NCBI GenBank assembly: GCA_008933995.1
Contig: WARS01000038.1
Coordinates: 4,606,010 to 4,670,009, forward strand
Reading direction: 5' to 3'
Length of the DNA stretch: 64,000 nucleotides
DNA from: Datnioides undecimradiatus
Taxonomy: Eukaryota > Chordata > Actinopteri > Lobotiformes > Datnioididae
In this document: in pieces, positions 12,716 through 25,694 of the stretch
Numbering within the stretch: position 1 is the first letter of the stretch
How the letters are laid out: the number at the start of each line of letters is the position of its first letter
The notes under the pieces: generated by a model
Databases searched by the model: none
Seen by the model: only the letters and a program-made list of their open reading frames with translations
What the model was told of the DNA's origin: nothing
Position numbers and translations under genes: made by a program

Positions 12716-15700
12716 AATGCACTAGTGATTAAGGATCTCTAAGAAATATAATAACATACAACCAGCCTGCGTTATGAGAGCTTTTACTTTTGATAGTGGT
12801 GATGTGAATAACTCTTACTTAAAAACCCTTGAGTAGGATTCAGCGGTTTCTAATGTAACCAACTAAATACTCACCCTTCTTACATGAACCCTGTAGGAAA
12901 ACCAAAAAAAAACTAAAGGTCGTCTCTAGATCCAGTTTGTCCATTCAGGGCTACTGTAGAAACATGGTGGTGCAGCATGGCAGGCTCTGTAGAAGCTGGT
13001 TATTTTAATGTAGAGAAAACAGAAAGAGTTGTTTTTGTGAATTTATACATTAAGCATGAATACTGTATTCTGTTACATACTCATATCGTATACGCTGGAC
13101 CTTTTAACTAATACTTTACATCCACATCTCCAAATTGCAGAGCATGCATTTTTACATTGTCACATGACTTATATTTCACTACTATACTTGGAACAGAGCA
13201 AAGTGATCTGAATACCTCCTCCAGTGCTGACTTTGAATAGCAATCTGCTGTGGATTCATTTTTCACTTGTCAGAAGCTATTCATAAATGCTATGGAAACG
13301 GCAGCAAGCTGAAATGTGTCTGGCAGCTGCAGACCATGAAAAGTTCAGCTGTGGCCGATTTTTCTCAGCTGACAAGCTTGTTGAACGCACCTTAACCCTG
13401 TTGTAAACAGGTTTGCACTACGGAGACGAGATGCACGTGAACACTTCGAGCCCCTGTAAGGAATACACGTCATTTCCTACCAGGCTTGATCTGATGTAAA
13501 TTAATCTGAGCCAGTGAAGCAGATAAGTAGTCCCTGGTATCACAGGTCTCTGTTGGGGTTAAATCAGTCTTGCGACAATGCTGCAACATCACAATCTGCT
13601 TAGTCAGTGTTACACACGGACGATAGATCGTGTTTGGATTGCACCACATCGGCGTGATCTCCCTCTCCATCACTCTCTTCACTTTCCCTGTAAACACAAC
13701 ACACACACACAATTATGTGCTCGGCTCACAAACATCATTCACAAATAGTCTTTGCTGGCAGTCATTAGAGTCCCATGAGCTCTTTTGCTTGTACCTCCTC
13801 AGTCCCGTAGATTTCCATTGCCAATAATCGTTATAATTGATGTTTCCCTTCTAAGCCTCTAATGATGTTTTTAGTATTTATGGTTACAGACAGCCAGGCA
13901 AGCTGATTCATAATAGTTTCTCCCTGCCATTTTATTGGCATGGCGTTTCTCACATTCACATCAGTAAATTAATTTTGACCCGGCGATGCCATATATCACG
14001 GCAAACCACTGCACGCTGTCTCCCCGTGACCAGGTTTTCTTAAGCTGTTGTCGTAAAGAATGGTTTATCGATCCTCCCCGCTGACGCTTTAATAAGTGCT
14101 TTGCATAACAAGTGTTTTACTGCGGGATAAATCACGTGGGCTGGCTGGCGGCTGTCAAAGGCGCGAGTACGCACACATATGTGGACGAGTCAGTGCAGTG
14201 GAAGTCCGCAGAAATGAGTAACCAGGTTGAACGAGGAGCCGTAAAAGTTTTTGCTTCCTCAGAAATGAATATGTGACAGAGTCAGAGGCATCAGCTAAAG
14301 CGTTTAAGCTCATTTGAGCTCTTCCACGTTAAAATCAACTGTCACCCACTTAAGTAATGTCTTGCTTGGTGCTAGCACGCTAGCCGACGCCAGCGGATCT
14401 GTTTAGGAACGAGAGGAATTCAATCAGAGAGATCCATGAGCCAGTGCAGAGGCCCCTGAGTGAGATCGATGGCCTGAGAAGGAGGTTTGGAAGGGGGCAG
14501 CTCCCCCGGTACAGTGTTTTATCCGCGTCCTGTTGCCACTTCTGTTTAGGGAGCGTGACTCCGGGTGGAGGGGAAAGGAATCGGAGGCCAAAAGCTCTGC
14601 TGCATCCAGGTCCCAGAGGCAGGCCAGGCCTACCACAATAATATCATTTTATGTCAGCCATGAGTGAAAGTTTCTCCAACTTGGGGAGGGCTGATTGATG
14701 GCTGGTGTAAATCAGTGCTGAGCATGCTGCATGGGGTTTTATAGCTGGGGGAAAATACTGCAGGTTGTATACATCTCACAGAACTCTCCGTAAGCCTGAT
14801 GCTCTTACCTTCATCTTACTAATCGAGCTTTTGATACTTTTCAAAGTAAATGCATTGTAGAATAGAATTGGTAGGTCCAACTGGGCAAATTGGGCAGCTG
14901 CTCCCGGGCTCCAAAAGCTCCCAGGGCGCAACATGTGAATTGGTTTTTGGCAATATGATTGATTGCAAATTAGTAAGGGAATCTGCACCACTGAAGTGCA
15001 ATATCAACTAATCTAGCCAACAATTATGATCTTCTTGTTAAGTCTTGACTAGGGGCCCTGTGTCAGAATACACGTCAAACATCTTTACTAATTTAGTTTA
15101 AATTGTGGCTGTGAGGTAACAGGGTACCCACGCATTGCACAGAGACTAAAAGGTTCTACCCTGCAGCCGAATAATGGGTAACTATGGCTCTGATTAGGTC
15201 TGGTAAAATTTGAAAAATGCTCAAAATGTGTTTCATGCCATTCATGTGTGTGGGCAGTCAGCAGGAAGTCGGCCAGTCCAGCCGGACAAAGCCTCCGGAG
15301 CACATGTTTCTAAACAGCAGGGGTCTCCTGCCCCAGTGACTGAGAAATGGGTACGCCTGATAAAGCCTGAAATTTTTCTTTTAAGGCTGGCGTGTGGAGA
15401 TCCTATTGCATTGGAGTGAGTGGGATGCCATATTTGAACATGGCGCAATCCTAGTCCCAGGCCAAATCCAAGGCAAGACCACGCTAATCTAGGAGATTAG
15501 TTGATTGCAGAATGAAACCCAGACAAGACACAGCCCAAGAATTGCAGCCATATTGGAAAAAAACCTTTACCCCAGGATTTACATCCAGGTGGAAGCAGGA
15601 GATTAAAGATCGCTCCCCATCAGGGACCTCTAATTAATCTTAGCCTTTTTATTAACCTTTAAGTCCGTTAGTTCTCAGCCCTAAACATACCCAAACCATA

Positions 15701-16752
15701 TTTTTTCTTGCTCTACCCACAACCTTTCCCTTCCCTGAACTGTATCATAGATCCCATTCGCTGATATTACAGAAGGCTAAAACGTTGGCATTGATCTTAA
15801 AAATGTTTTTCAGCATTACCTCTGAGTTTGCTGAAATATCAAGGCTTTTTTGATGACAGGGTTGAAAAGATCTGGACTAATGATGACAAGGTCTCTGCAG
15901 ATAAAGAGGTTTAATAACACAATATTACTGAGCTCTGCTAGTATGCAAAGGAACAATAGTGCCAGATGAGGAGAGATGAACTGTGTCACCCAGTTGCTTG
16001 GGATTTAAATTCTTAATCACTTGTGACGACTTGTAAGAAGTCATGGGACACAAAGGCCAAAAGATTATATGTTGGAGTTGCAGGTGCAGCTGCTGACATT
16101 ACACTTGAAGCTGTTCCTTTAAGAGATCTCATGTCATGTTCTATCTATAACTTTGTTTCATATAAACCTGTGGAGACGATACTGAAGGGTAATATATATG
16201 TGATGCTGAGAGAAATGTTTTCATTCCCCATTTACATTTGTGGGCATTGCCAGTAAATGTTAACTGTCGGCTAGATGCAGGTGCCCACAAATAAAATTAC
16301 TGTGAAAATCTTTTGAAAGTCTAAAAAGAGAACTTGATTGAGTGATCAATACCAAAGACTTGTAAAGATGCACAGCCTTCCCTTGAAGAGATCACTAAAA
16401 AAAAATAAAATAAAATCTAAGAATTCTGATTAGTCTGTTGATACGGCCATCTGTGAAGTCGAGACTAAAATAAAAACCGGAGAGCTCATAAAATCCATCC
16501 AGCTCAAAGAGAAGGAGAAATAATAAGTGACAGGGTGGAGGGAAAAGGGAAGAAAGCAAAACGCAAAAAATAACATTAAGCTTGACTGAGTGTGCGCGTG
16601 CATGGGAGGCAAAAGTCATGTCAGTCAGGTGATTGTGTGTGAGGAAGCAGAGGAACTGTTGGGATAAAAGACGTTTGATCACTAGTTTTTAAAGCTGGTG
16701 CGAGACATCAGATTTGAAAAACAGTATATTATTACTGATATGAAATATGTAT

Positions 16753-16756
<4 letters not shown>
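12716..16756. other. Non-coding, nothing firmly recognised
   Basis: Frames of 60-95 codons occur on both strands, with none better than chance. The minus-strand 95-codon frame at 16,395-16,682 is rich in F, L and S from an A/T-biased stretch. The moderately GC-rich block 14,430-14,640 has no splice signals I would trust. Confidence 0.45.

Positions 16757-16818
<62 letters not shown>
16757..16818. repeat. (AC)31 microsatellite
   Basis: About 62 bases of uninterrupted AC, the longest pure microsatellite in the window. The His-Thr repeat it would encode in one frame is an artefact of the dinucleotide. Confidence 0.98.
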
Positions 16819-19800
16819 CTCCAAACAAAGATAGCAATAATTTGCGTGAGGCAGCAGGAAAGAGGGAAAATCATGTTGCTGTTAATTTGCCTGATGTAAG
16901 CGAGGCATTGTGCGACTCGGGGGATGATTATTAAGAAAGCTGAGAATGAAGATGTTTTGAGGGCCTCAACAGTTTTTAATGCTCCTCAGCAAGAACAGCA
17001 GATGTGGATGTGGATGCACTTTGCACGCTTAAAACATGGCTTATAATTGTGCTAGAAAATGTGTGCAAATGGATCATTTGTACTGAGTGCTAACAGGCCT
17101 CTCTGCCTCGTTTGTGGACTTGACTCATGAACTTGTGGAAAGGCTGTGATGTTTTTATTTTACACCTTTTTAGGCTGATTGTTTACCAGCCACAAAACCA
17201 GTTGCCATATGACCTATATGATACTTGAAAAATGTGGAAACTGCTCTTCGGCTTTGGATAACATTCACACAGGGCAACAAACAAAATGTTTCATGGTTAT
17301 TTAACAAAGCAAACAGACTCTGTAATTAGGAATCATCTTTACCTGAATTAAATGTATCTGGGCTTTGCATCAGACTCCTATTAGTATTCAATATCATAAT
17401 CTGTTAAGTATATGCATCACAAAAGTCCCCATGGCAGCACTGAGCTCTGCTAAGCTTGTTAGCGTTAGCTGGAATTATGTTCTGTATGTTCCAAGTAGCG
17501 CCGCCGCCGCTGTAAACCAAATGAGTAAAATGAGCTGAAATATCCAAAGCTAGCTGCAGCTATATCATATCATATATTGCTATATCATACAGCACTCTTG
17601 CTTAGTCCTGTGACATAAGATACAATGAACAATAGTGCACAGTAGTGCCAGGGTAAAACAGGTGTCAATGGTAAAGTCTTCAGTCTAAGTGTTGGGCAGG
17701 CATGTAGTTTGCATTTGTGTCCTTGCAGGGGTAGTGTTGTTCAAAGTTAGATACTGGTAAATGAAGTAGTTGAATCTATAATACTGTGTTGTGAACTGAT
17801 TGGAACCAAGGTGGGCGTTGTTTTTCTGCTCTCATAAGTGCTCTCCATCTTGACCCCGACGAATGTTCATTGAACTCATTTTCCATTCAGCCAACATGTT
17901 TTGTTTTTTTTTTTTCTTTGAGAATGGTATTTAAAGGGGATCAATCAAGATTTTCTCTAAAGCACCAAATGAGCTCTGCCAGGGCGACTGTTTTGTTTCC
18001 CCCGTGATCGTTACAATGTTGTTGTGTATGAAAAGCGAGAGGAATGCTGTCAGTCCTGCTCTCCTTTCTGTCTCACTTCAGGGAATTGATCTGTGCATGG
18101 CACTGTCCTTCATCTGAAGGCAACGTCCCCCTTTTTGAGATTATATGCCCTAGTTCCTAGAGGACACCTGAACCTTCTCTGTATTCACATCTATCAGTTC
18201 TTTTTCGGGTTGCTTGGTGCTTACTTGTCAACGGCTGACCAGATGTCCTCAATGCAAAGGTGGTCAGATGAAACGGCATATACAGCGCTGGCATGCGACT
18301 GTTTAATGTGACATTGCTCTGCGTGTTTGTCCTGAAGGTTCTTGTACCTGCTGATGAGTGACTGATTATGTGACACATATTGGGCAGGTTTGAGTTATTG
18401 TCAGCGAGGCTCTGCGTACAGGTGCGACGGTGCTGTGGCTGCGTGTTTCGTGGTTCTCACTCTGCATTTCAGCCTACGGAGGGAGGCCTCAGACTCAGGA
18501 GATAATTTAGCGTACCGTGTGTAATTTAATGCAGCTGTTACAGTGTTATGTGGTAATAACAAGCATCATCAGTTGTCCCATCACTGCCGGTGGCCGTAAA
18601 CATGAAAGCAGGGCGCTCCTTACCTCACAACTTCGTGACAGCCCTCCTGACTTCCTTTTTGGGCCGTCCTTCCCTTTTTGGAGGGAAGCAGGAAACGCAT
18701 CATTGATTATCACCTGTGGTGGATTCAGTCAATTTCTCCATCTTTCTCTCTCTCCCCAGGCTTATAGTTTGTTGTTTATGTTCATTACACTCCATGATAC
18801 ATTATCACACATACAAAACACCACTGAAGCTGCAGATTTACATAGTACATAGTGCCCTAGGTTAACATATATTATGTTAATCATCTTTTGTCTTTAAAAG
18901 TCATGTGGTGTATCTGTTTGCTCTCTGTGAGCACTCATTATAATGCAGATGGTGTTATAATTGTTGCATTACATTAAAGCCATCAGATTAATACTGTACA
19001 TGATTACTTTCTGACAAACCTCCCAACAGGTTGCATGAATATGATTGGCTTGCTTGTTTTTCCTTTTGTAGTTTCATATGAATGAGTTTGAGAGGGTGGA
19101 AGCGCTGAAAATGCAAAGTTATAATAGAAAGACATGCCACAGCAACCAGCTAAACAGTTAAATCAAGGCCGGGGAAAATTACAACTTCAATAATTGATAT
19201 AAAAATCCTGCAAGAGCTGAAACCGGGCAAACAGTTCATATCAACAATATATCTTTTACCGCTGTTTTATTGCTTGTTTCAGCCTGCGGCAAGTGTCTAA
19301 AGTGTTCCTGTTTCATATTTGATTTGATATCTTATGAGCAAATGTTGCATTCACAATAAACAAACTGCTGACAGCGGCCGGGAATTCAACACTTTCTTTT
19401 AAGGTTTGATATTGTTACTATTTACACTCTGTGCACTTTAAGTAGCTGCATTTAACTTTGACTGGTTTTGAAGGAATAAACAGACTTTTTGTTTGTTTCA
19501 GTGATGTGTTTTATCAGTTACTGAGGTAATTATGTGAGGTGTTCCCAAACTCTCTCCTTTTTGGATTTATTACTGCAGCCAGTGGCTATATAGATGCTGT
19601 TGTTGAATGCATTGCCTTATGAAGGACTGTGACTGAAAAGTTGCATTTTCAATAACGGCCGTACTGAAACTGTGCAGGGATTCAATACCTTGTGCTCCAG
19701 AAGCTGCAAAAGAAAATGACTTTGCTGCAGTTGAGTTATATATTTCAAAACTTCACGCTACTTAGCTCACAACTGTAGTTTGGCTGTGGCTTTCCTACTT

Positions 19801-21509
19801 TAAATCATGATTTTTACGAGCTATTACACGCAGCTAGTCCCTAACACAGATTAAAGAAAACATTGATGCAAATCCAGTGGCTTGTTTATTGATCAGGACA
19901 AGCAGAATGCAGCTCTCTAAGTCTTACTGCCGCCCTTTTTGAGACGTATTTTACATTTTGGCCTTTTTTCAGCTGAGAACTGCCTCGAGAGCGAGCTCAG
20001 TAATTATTGCACTTGGATTCAAATGTAAAAGCTTTGGAAAAAAAATAAAAAATAAAATAGGGGCCATTACTCCACTATGGCAATTTAACCATGGTTTTAT
20101 GGTCGTTCTCTCTGTCTTTCATAGTTGTACAGGTTACAGCACTAACACACACGTTCACAGACACACATGAGCACACACACACGCACACAGGAGCCTGCCA
20201 AGTCATAATCTTTCGTGCTGCATCTAGCGATATGAGGAAAGCTGACTTTTCCACATCAAGATGAGTGGGGGGAGGAAAGGCATTATCAGCCCCAGAGAAA
20301 GATAAGAGTTACGTCGGTGGGCCAGGAGTCCTGTGTAAAAATCCAAAGGTCGCCCGAGCTTGACTTCACACCAGCCGACATGGAGACACTGAAGGTCAGA
20401 GAGATTGAAGGGGTAATCCATTCACAAGGATGACAACCACACCTTCAGTTTCACCCGGGTCCATTTCCTCTCCACATCTTTTCTTTTTTTTTACTCTTCA
20501 CAGCCAAACATTTGTGAGCTTTTGTCTTTTTATTTTTATTTTTTTTGGTGCCCGACAATGCATAGGAGTGTTTTTTTTTTTTTTCAAGTGGGGAGGACAA
20601 CATTACAATTATTACCCATGCAGAAAGGTGACCAAGAGAATGAGAGAGGCAGCGACAGTGAGTAAAGTCCACCCGAAGCAGAGCACTGAACCCTGGTTGT
20701 ATCAAGTAGCATATTAATTCTAGTGGAGCACCCTGGATAAGTGGGGCCCCTGGGCAATACACTCTCTGGATATAATCATGAAGTTACTGCAGTCGATAAC
20801 ATAATAAAATATACAGTATAATGCTAAGCTGTGAAATGGATGTAAACAATCCAGCAGAAAAGACAATCATGAAGATGGAAATTGCAATGGTTTCATAAGC
20901 TAGGAAGTTTATTCAGCTCGTGGATGAGAAATCAGCAATACATGAGGTATCTGTTGGGGTGGAAATTGGAATGCGACTGAATTGAGCCGTGCAGCAAATC
21001 AGATTTTTGGCAATCGGCTCGGAAACAGCTTCCGCATACAGTGAAACAGTTTCTGGATTAGCAGCGGTCACATATTCACATTTAAAACATCAACAGTCGT
21101 TGATAATATCCTTCATTTTAGCCACGCAGCGGTAAAACAAATATAAAAATTCTCTGTGTGCCTTCGCATCAGGCATGTTTGTGGTGTTTTTCTGACCCTC
21201 AGTATGGACCATTTACTCCTTTAGTGCAGTTTGTTTGTGCAGCATAGGTCATTCAAAACAAATAAATAACTGCACTGAAAGGCCTGACGGTGCAGGTCTC
21301 AGTCCTGTGCTGGGGTGCAGTTTGTCAGGAGCGAGAATGCAATATAAACTCCTACAGTTTGTACTGGACAAACAGTACATCTACTGTCTTAGAAGCAGCC
21401 CACAAAACAGCAGGTTTTCGTGGGTAAAAGACGGATGTTGACTCCTCATAGCCAGCAGTCCTTCATGTCTGAAAAGCCTGCCCCGAGTAAAATTAATTGA
21501 GGGCAAATT
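16819..21509. other. Non-coding, nothing recognised
   Basis: No supported exon. There are T runs near 17,899 and 20,570 and short AC-rich patches at about 20,145-20,190. The longest frame (111 codons, 18,517-18,852) has no family signature and crosses pyrimidine-rich low-complexity DNA. Confidence 0.5.
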
Positions 21510-22215
21510 GAAGTCTGAACCAATGATCATATTCAGCTATTTCTTCCCTGCGCTCTGTACTGCTCTGAACTGTAGTGTGAGTGAAATACAGACTATAAGG
21601 CTTGCCAAAAGCCAGCTCACAGTGGGTGTTAAGACTCCACCAAGGCTGTCCGTTGTTGCTTAATCTGTTTGTGATTTTCATGGAGAGATTCTCTAGGTGC
21701 AGCTGAGGGGTGGACGGCGTCCAGTTGGGTAAGATCAGGACAGCGGATGATGTAGTTCTGTTGGCCTAATCGACCTGTGACTTTGCGCGGCGGCAGTTTG
21801 CAGCCAAATTTGAAATGGCAGAGATAAGAGTCAGCACTGCCAATTCTGAGGTACTCTGCAGGGGAAAGGAGGAAGTGAGTTGCAACACTGAATGAAGTTG
21901 TAGTTTGTTGTAGTTTTGGCAGTAATGCCTGCATTGTGGTAGACTTGACGGGGGTAAAGAGTCAAGCCACTGATCTCCTAACTCCCGCCCATGATCCAGA
22001 CAACTGAAATGAGCTCCATGCACAGAGTGATGATTTAGCACAGGGTAAGGAGCTTGGACATGTTGAAGGGGGCTAATTTGCATTGAAAGAAGCCAGCTGA
22101 GGAGGAGAGGAGTCCCAAAGGTGGCCCCAGAACAGGCTAAAGGGATAATAAAGCCCATCTGGCTTAGGATCCTCCTCCTCCTGGGGGAAGTACCAAAGGA
22201 GAAGGGCATCACGTC
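21510..22215 (+). mobile_element. Decayed non-LTR retrotransposon (LINE), reverse-transcriptase and C-terminal remnant
   Basis: Read in pieces on the plus strand, the sequence gives RLHQGCP then LFVIFMERFSRCS, then the catalytic-site remnant ADDVVLLA at 21,743-21,766, then RRQFAAKFE and RVSTANSE. This is the usual order of palm-domain motifs in a fish LINE polymerase (RxxQGCPLSP, FADDVVLLA, RFAAxCE, GMRVSTSKSE). Around 22,040-22,200 a second block resembles the C-terminal tail (ERSQLR, then the Arg-rich segment and the 'EEL' end). The middle (thumb with YGHE) is missing and stop codons and frameshifts interrupt it, so it is dead. The aromatic residue before ADD is lost through a small deletion. 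Clade not assigned. Minus-strand frames of 101 and 148 codons here are antisense shadows. Confidence 0.85.
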
Positions 22216-25200
22216 TACTTCCCTTTGCCTGATGAATGCCTAAAGCTTAGTTACAGGAAACATATTACCAAGGCTCTGTCCAATGAGCTATCCACTTGTC
22301 GATCCTACCTTTTGTATAAAAAACACTGGCACTTTGAATCAGACTCTCTGCACTCCAAGCCAAAACATAACAGATTGGGTTTTCCTTAAACCAACTGCAG
22401 GTACAATCAAACCCTTTAAGTGCCTCTTCAGTCTGGTGCACCACATTCTTTAGATGTCTTTAGTTCCTGGTCATTACCTATAACATCGCTCTCAGCTTGA
22501 AGACATTTGCCACACAGTGTGGCACCATTAGGAATGAAAAGTTCTCCAAGGGCTAAAACCCCTCTTGGATTTTCTCAGCCTCCCGCCCTATGACCGCGCA
22601 TCGTGTCGGCTGAGCCTAATCTGACAGGATGCTAATAGATCGTCTAATTAACATAATGTCCACCCATTAGGAGTGGTTAACCTTTGACTCATCACACTGA
22701 CAGGGATAATGGGAGAAGCGGAAAGAGGGACACAGATGCTCATGCACTGTGAACTTATGTTATTTACATATTACGTGCATGCAAGGACGGGAGCGGCCGT
22801 AGCTGTGATTTAAATCTTTTGATACAGACACACGGATGCACAGCTGCTGTCCATTGTCACCGCGCACAGTGGCTCGGGTTCTTATGCTGCCCACGTGGGC
22901 CCCCATAGATGACAGGAGCACTGGGCGGTCAGGCAATCGTCATTTCACCTCACTGAACTGCTGTCGCCGCTTCACCCACTGTGATGAACCAGACCCCACC
23001 ACTTTCCACAGCCTTGAACTCTGCTTCGCTCCCCTCCGCATGCACACCACACACACTGCCCACAAACATATGTGCGTCCACGCCACTGATCCGTCATGAT
23101 GTCTCATTCCACCTCATTTCCTCAGACCCCTGCTTCTTTCTAATTGAGGCGGCAGCGAATACAATTATGGTGAGAATCATCCCGGACTGATGTGAGGACG
23201 GATTAACGGGATTAAGAAGATAATCTGTTGACCCTCTGGCCCTGGCTCAGTATGAGGCTGGGAAGGCAATTTGAAGCAGAGAGAGGAAGAGATAGGGGGG
23301 CTTTAATGAGCAGGCTGACGAAAGCCTCTGACCACCGAGAGGCTCGCTTGGCGTGCCGCTGGGGGATTACTTTCTGCAAGGCTCCCCCTCCACAATCTCA
23401 CCTAACCCCTCACATCCACCCAGCTGCCCACACACTCACTCCTGCTTCACTGATGCTCAGGAACAACCCCATGCATGCACTAATGAAGCATACTGCTTTA
23501 TGAAAAACAGCAATAGCAATAATAGAGCCCTGTACATTACATTTCATCCTAAACGTCCTTAAGACTTTGTGCAGGATGCAGGGGATGAAATGGATCAATG
23601 AAGTGAGTTTTCCAACTTTTTTTTAATTGTGAAGCGAGTCGACCGCTTGTCACTCGTAGGCTGACGTGAATCAGTCTGACTCACTGCAAGAAATGAGCAC
23701 TTCACGTTGGAGGAAAACTGCCAGTTCCTGAAAAACAACTTTAATGATGACCTCATCCTGCCCAAACCGCCGTAAACAAACTAATTTTCCTCCACCTGGA
23801 GGAGGTGATACAAGTCTCCAAAACAACACTGACACTGACAAGTGACTAACATGTTAGCAAACGGCTCCGCCACTGATAAAATCCAATATTTTCTGTTATA
23901 AAATGCTCCACTGTGCTCACCGGGCTTGTCACTTTGTGTTCTTGTTTGCTGTTTGGTGCAGAGCAATAGGTGCTCAATTCATTTATTGGTGAGTAAACCA
24001 GAGCAGTAACTTTGAGGGCTGTAAAACCAATTTACAATTTATACCGACTGGTTGTATATAAGTGTTAATTAGCGGCACAGTGCATTGTGGTCCCTGTGTC
24101 GACAACAAACACATTGCACTTTGAATAGGTCTTTAAACCTTTTTAAACTCATAAGTCCTATGACACTGATATTAGCTATGGGGGAAACAAAAACACAAAA
24201 CACACAAAAACAGTATTGTTGGTTTTATGTGTGTGGCTAGAGGTTGCAACAGTGAAAAGGCTGAGGAAAGAAGTTTTATCCTTGCAGGTTTAAGGCGCTG
24301 CATAATTGATGAGAAGATCCAGACAGCTTAAAATCCTAACTGTGGTGTTAAATTAATGACAAAATTACCCCATAAACCGTGTAAACAAATGAGTTTTATG
24401 GCTCCTGTGTGACCCTGGCAACTGACAGACTGTAAAAGTTACTTATGGATGCAGTCAGAAGAAAGTTTGCAGTGCCACACACCTATACATAAAAAATATG
24501 CTTAGGGTAGACCCTGGCAGAGTGTCCTGTCTCCGTGGTTTTCCTGCAAGTATAAAAAAAATTCTGCACTCTTGTGTGAAAGTGTTGAGAGACAGGTGCA
24601 TGAGAATGGCCACCGTCAGGGGGAAGCGTCCAAAGAGACCGGCTGCCACCACATTTTACCAATACACAGACAATATTTCAGTCTGACAATGATCCTGCTC
24701 GAGTTTTGATGTTCAGACAGTCAGCGGGATTATCTTTTATCTTTTGTCCTGCAAGTAAAGTGTATTTCAAATTTATTTTCACCGTGCGACCTGTCAGGTA
24801 TCATCCTGTAGAAACCCTTTTAATTTAATAGCTGTGTTAGAGTTGTTGATCTGCGGCACTCCGGATCAATGGACTGAGATTAAAAATGATGTTTAATGGA
24901 TGTTTGATGGGTTTAAGTGATGCTTTTGACTTAAGCTGCAAATCATCTTCCCTTTGCTGTCTAACAGAACTGTCTAATAGCGCAAGAATGAAAGGCTTTC
25001 CTTCAGAACAAGATTTTCATCCTTTGACACCTGTCCTGTACTTTTCAAAGAATAATAAGTGCTTAAAGTCCGCGCCTGACAGAATTAATAACACATTTAC
25101 AGAGAGGATGCTTTAAATTTAAGGAGTGTTGAATCACACCTTGAAAACTGTGCTCACTCATGTGATGCTCGGAGCTTGCTCAGATCCACGATGGTTATTA

Positions 25201-25669
25201 GTTACGTGCGTTTTAAAAAGCATTTCCGTTTAATGTCAAAGAACAAAAGAAACGTGCGTATTTCATTTGAAATAGAAACATGAGTTGCAAAATTTTGCAA
25301 TAATGTTTCTGTTCACGCCTTGTTTCCGCTACCTAGCTGCTATTAACCTGCTGGTTTGTTTCCATGTGTGAGCCTGTTAATTAAATGTACCTGCAAGATA
25401 CAAATGAGAAGGAGATTTGGGGTTGCTCCTGCCCTCTTGGCTGCCTGGTTGGTGTGGTTTGATGGAGCAAACGTGTCGACTTTTGGGGGCGGGGCATCTT
25501 TGCAGTGCAGCAACAGGTGGTTTGGTTCGATGTAGGAAGATGCTGAGTAAATAGTCTTATATAATAATGGGGTTTTGTATTGATTCCAATGAATTTAAGG
25601 TGGTCATGTGCAATGTTGAATCCAAACAAACTCTTTTACTTCCAGCTCTACCCAGCCAGATATCACAGC
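22216..25669. other. Non-coding, nothing recognised
   Basis: Short frames only. No repeat consensus or splice-bounded segment stands out. The 22,840-23,500 block is relatively GC-rich with overlapping 69-91 codon frames, without motifs. Confidence 0.5.
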
Positions 25670-25694
25670 AAAAAAAAAAAAAAAAAAAAAAAAA
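25670..25694. repeat. Poly(A) run of 25
   Basis: An uninterrupted A tract. It could be the tail of an old retrocopy or SINE, but the upstream 100 bases match no element I recognise and no target-site duplication is obvious. Confidence 0.9.

Noticed and set aside
16698-16934. Frame encoding a long His-Thr repeat
   Set aside because: Direct translation of the (AC)31 microsatellite.
25670-25694. Poly(A) run as possible retrocopy tail
   Set aside because: No recognisable element or gene copy upstream and no target-site duplication.
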